From: Streptomyces sp. WMMB303
Lineage (GTDB): Bacteria; Actinomycetota; Actinomycetes; Streptomycetales; Streptomycetaceae
DNA length: 64,000 nucleotides
Direction: 5' to 3'
NCBI RefSeq assembly: GCF_029351045.1
Contig: NZ_JARKIN010000001.1
Coordinates: 3,460,501 to 3,524,500 of the forward strand
Shown: positions 63,563-64,000 of the stretch, in pieces
How the letters are laid out: each line of letters begins with the position of its first letter
Position numbering within the stretch: position 1 is the first letter of the stretch
The notes under the pieces: generated by a model
Seen by the model: only the letters and a program-made list of their open reading frames with translations
What the model was told of the DNA's origin: nothing
Databases searched by the model: none
Made by a program: the position numbers and the translations under genes

Positions 63563-64000
63563 TCAGGCGGCGAGCCGGGCGGCCAGTTCCTTGCCGCGGC
63601 TCTCGGCGGCCTCGTGCGCCCGGGCTCGGGAGGCCCTGGACGGCTCGACGAGGTGCTCCATGCCCGGCGTCGTCTCCGCCAGCGTGAGCTCCGGCACGAT
63701 GAACTCGACATCCAGCCCGAAGCCCTCGGGGCCCAGCACCGTCTGCAGGTAGGGCAGGACGAACTCGAAGTTCTCACGCGGGGTGCCGGGACCGTAGCCG
63801 CCGCCCCGGCTGGCGACCACGGTGGCGGGCTTCCCCGCGGCCGTCCGGGTCTCGGCGGCGGTGGTGCGCCCCATCAGGATCACGTGGTCCAGCCATGCCT
63901 TGAGAGTCGAGGGAATCGCGTAGTTGTACATCGGGGCGCCGATCAGCACGGCGTCCGCCGCCTCCAGTTCCCCGATCAGCTGCTCGCGCAGGGCGAAGGC
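63563..64000 (-). CDS. FMN-dependent NADH-azoreductase-like flavoprotein (5' end cut by window)
   Basis: The 145 visible residues are the C-terminal part of an AzoR/flavodoxin-fold quinone reductase. VLIGAPMYNYAIPSTLKAWLDHV is the FMN-loop segment (the first residues lie at the window edge), and GGGYGPGTPRENFE is family-typical. The reading frame continues past the window end, so the N-terminus is missing. It would reduce quinones or azo compounds with NADH. Confidence 0.85.
   Translation of the reverse strand, partial: AFALREQLIGELEAADAVLIGAPMYNYAIPSTLKAWLDHVILMGRTTAAETRTAAGKPATVVASRGGGYGPGTPRENFEFVLPYLQTVLGPEGFGLDVEFIVPELTLAETTPGMEHLVEPSRASRARAHEAAESRGKELAARLAA

Overview
The window is very GC-rich actinomycete DNA and reads as the oriC-proximal core of a Streptomyces-type chromosome. 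The evidence is the order gyrB-gyrA-DUF3566-tRNA-Ile at the left. At the right lie ppiA, rhomboid, crgA, DUF881, pabA-like, two class E sortases, pknB, pbpA, rodA, a PP2C phosphatase, fhaB, fhaA and tRNA-Leu. Other signs are GTG starts, ATGA/GTGA stop-start overlaps and very rare TTA codons. Both ends cut a gene: gyrB at the left, and an FMN azoreductase-like gene on the minus strand at the right.

Region 1 (1-13,134) is housekeeping and surface biology. It holds DNA gyrase, a DUF3566 membrane protein, tRNA-Ile(GAU), a YihY/BrkB membrane protein and a 44-residue DLW-39 protein. Next come two related secreted, membrane-tethered proteins (one with a von Willebrand A domain) behind a striking operator-like repeat. 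A Ser/Thr kinase, an XRE-type regulator and tRNA-Ala(UGC) follow.

Region 2 (13,357-43,277, possibly to about 46.2 kb) is a biosynthetic gene cluster lodged between tRNA-Ala and the DUF5324/ppiA core genes. Seventeen minus-strand genes form one apparent operon, most of them joined by 1-4 base stop-start overlaps, read away from a divergent pathway regulator at 42,213. Upstream genes encode a NeuB-like PEP-condensing synthase, an SDR, a full-length transketolase, an RraA-type aldolase, an RfbD-like reductase, a sugar-lactone oxidase, a HAD phosphatase, a class IV aminotransferase, a quinone oxidoreductase and an aldo/keto reductase. Downstream are three different ATP-grasp ligases, two MFS transporters, a one-module PKS (KS, decayed AT, ACP) and a 2,532-residue NRPS ordered aminotransferase, luciferase-like monooxygenase, C, A, PCP, C. 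My reading is that the upstream set makes a polyhydroxylated acyl or amino-acid unit. The PKS adds two carbons, the fused AMT and monooxygenase give an alpha-hydroxy-beta-amino acid, the NRPS adds one residue, and the terminal C domain and/or ATP-grasp ligases finish a small peptide. The chemistry is inferred and I cannot name the product. TTA codons in the regulator and three cluster genes suggest bldA control.

Region 3 (43,478-64,000) starts with accessory or uncertain genes: a tiny secreted peptide, a STAND ATPase without a DNA-binding domain and a STAS protein. It then returns to the conserved growth and division block. A group of DnaA boxes, three of them perfect, lies in the convergent gap between the rhomboid gene and crgA.
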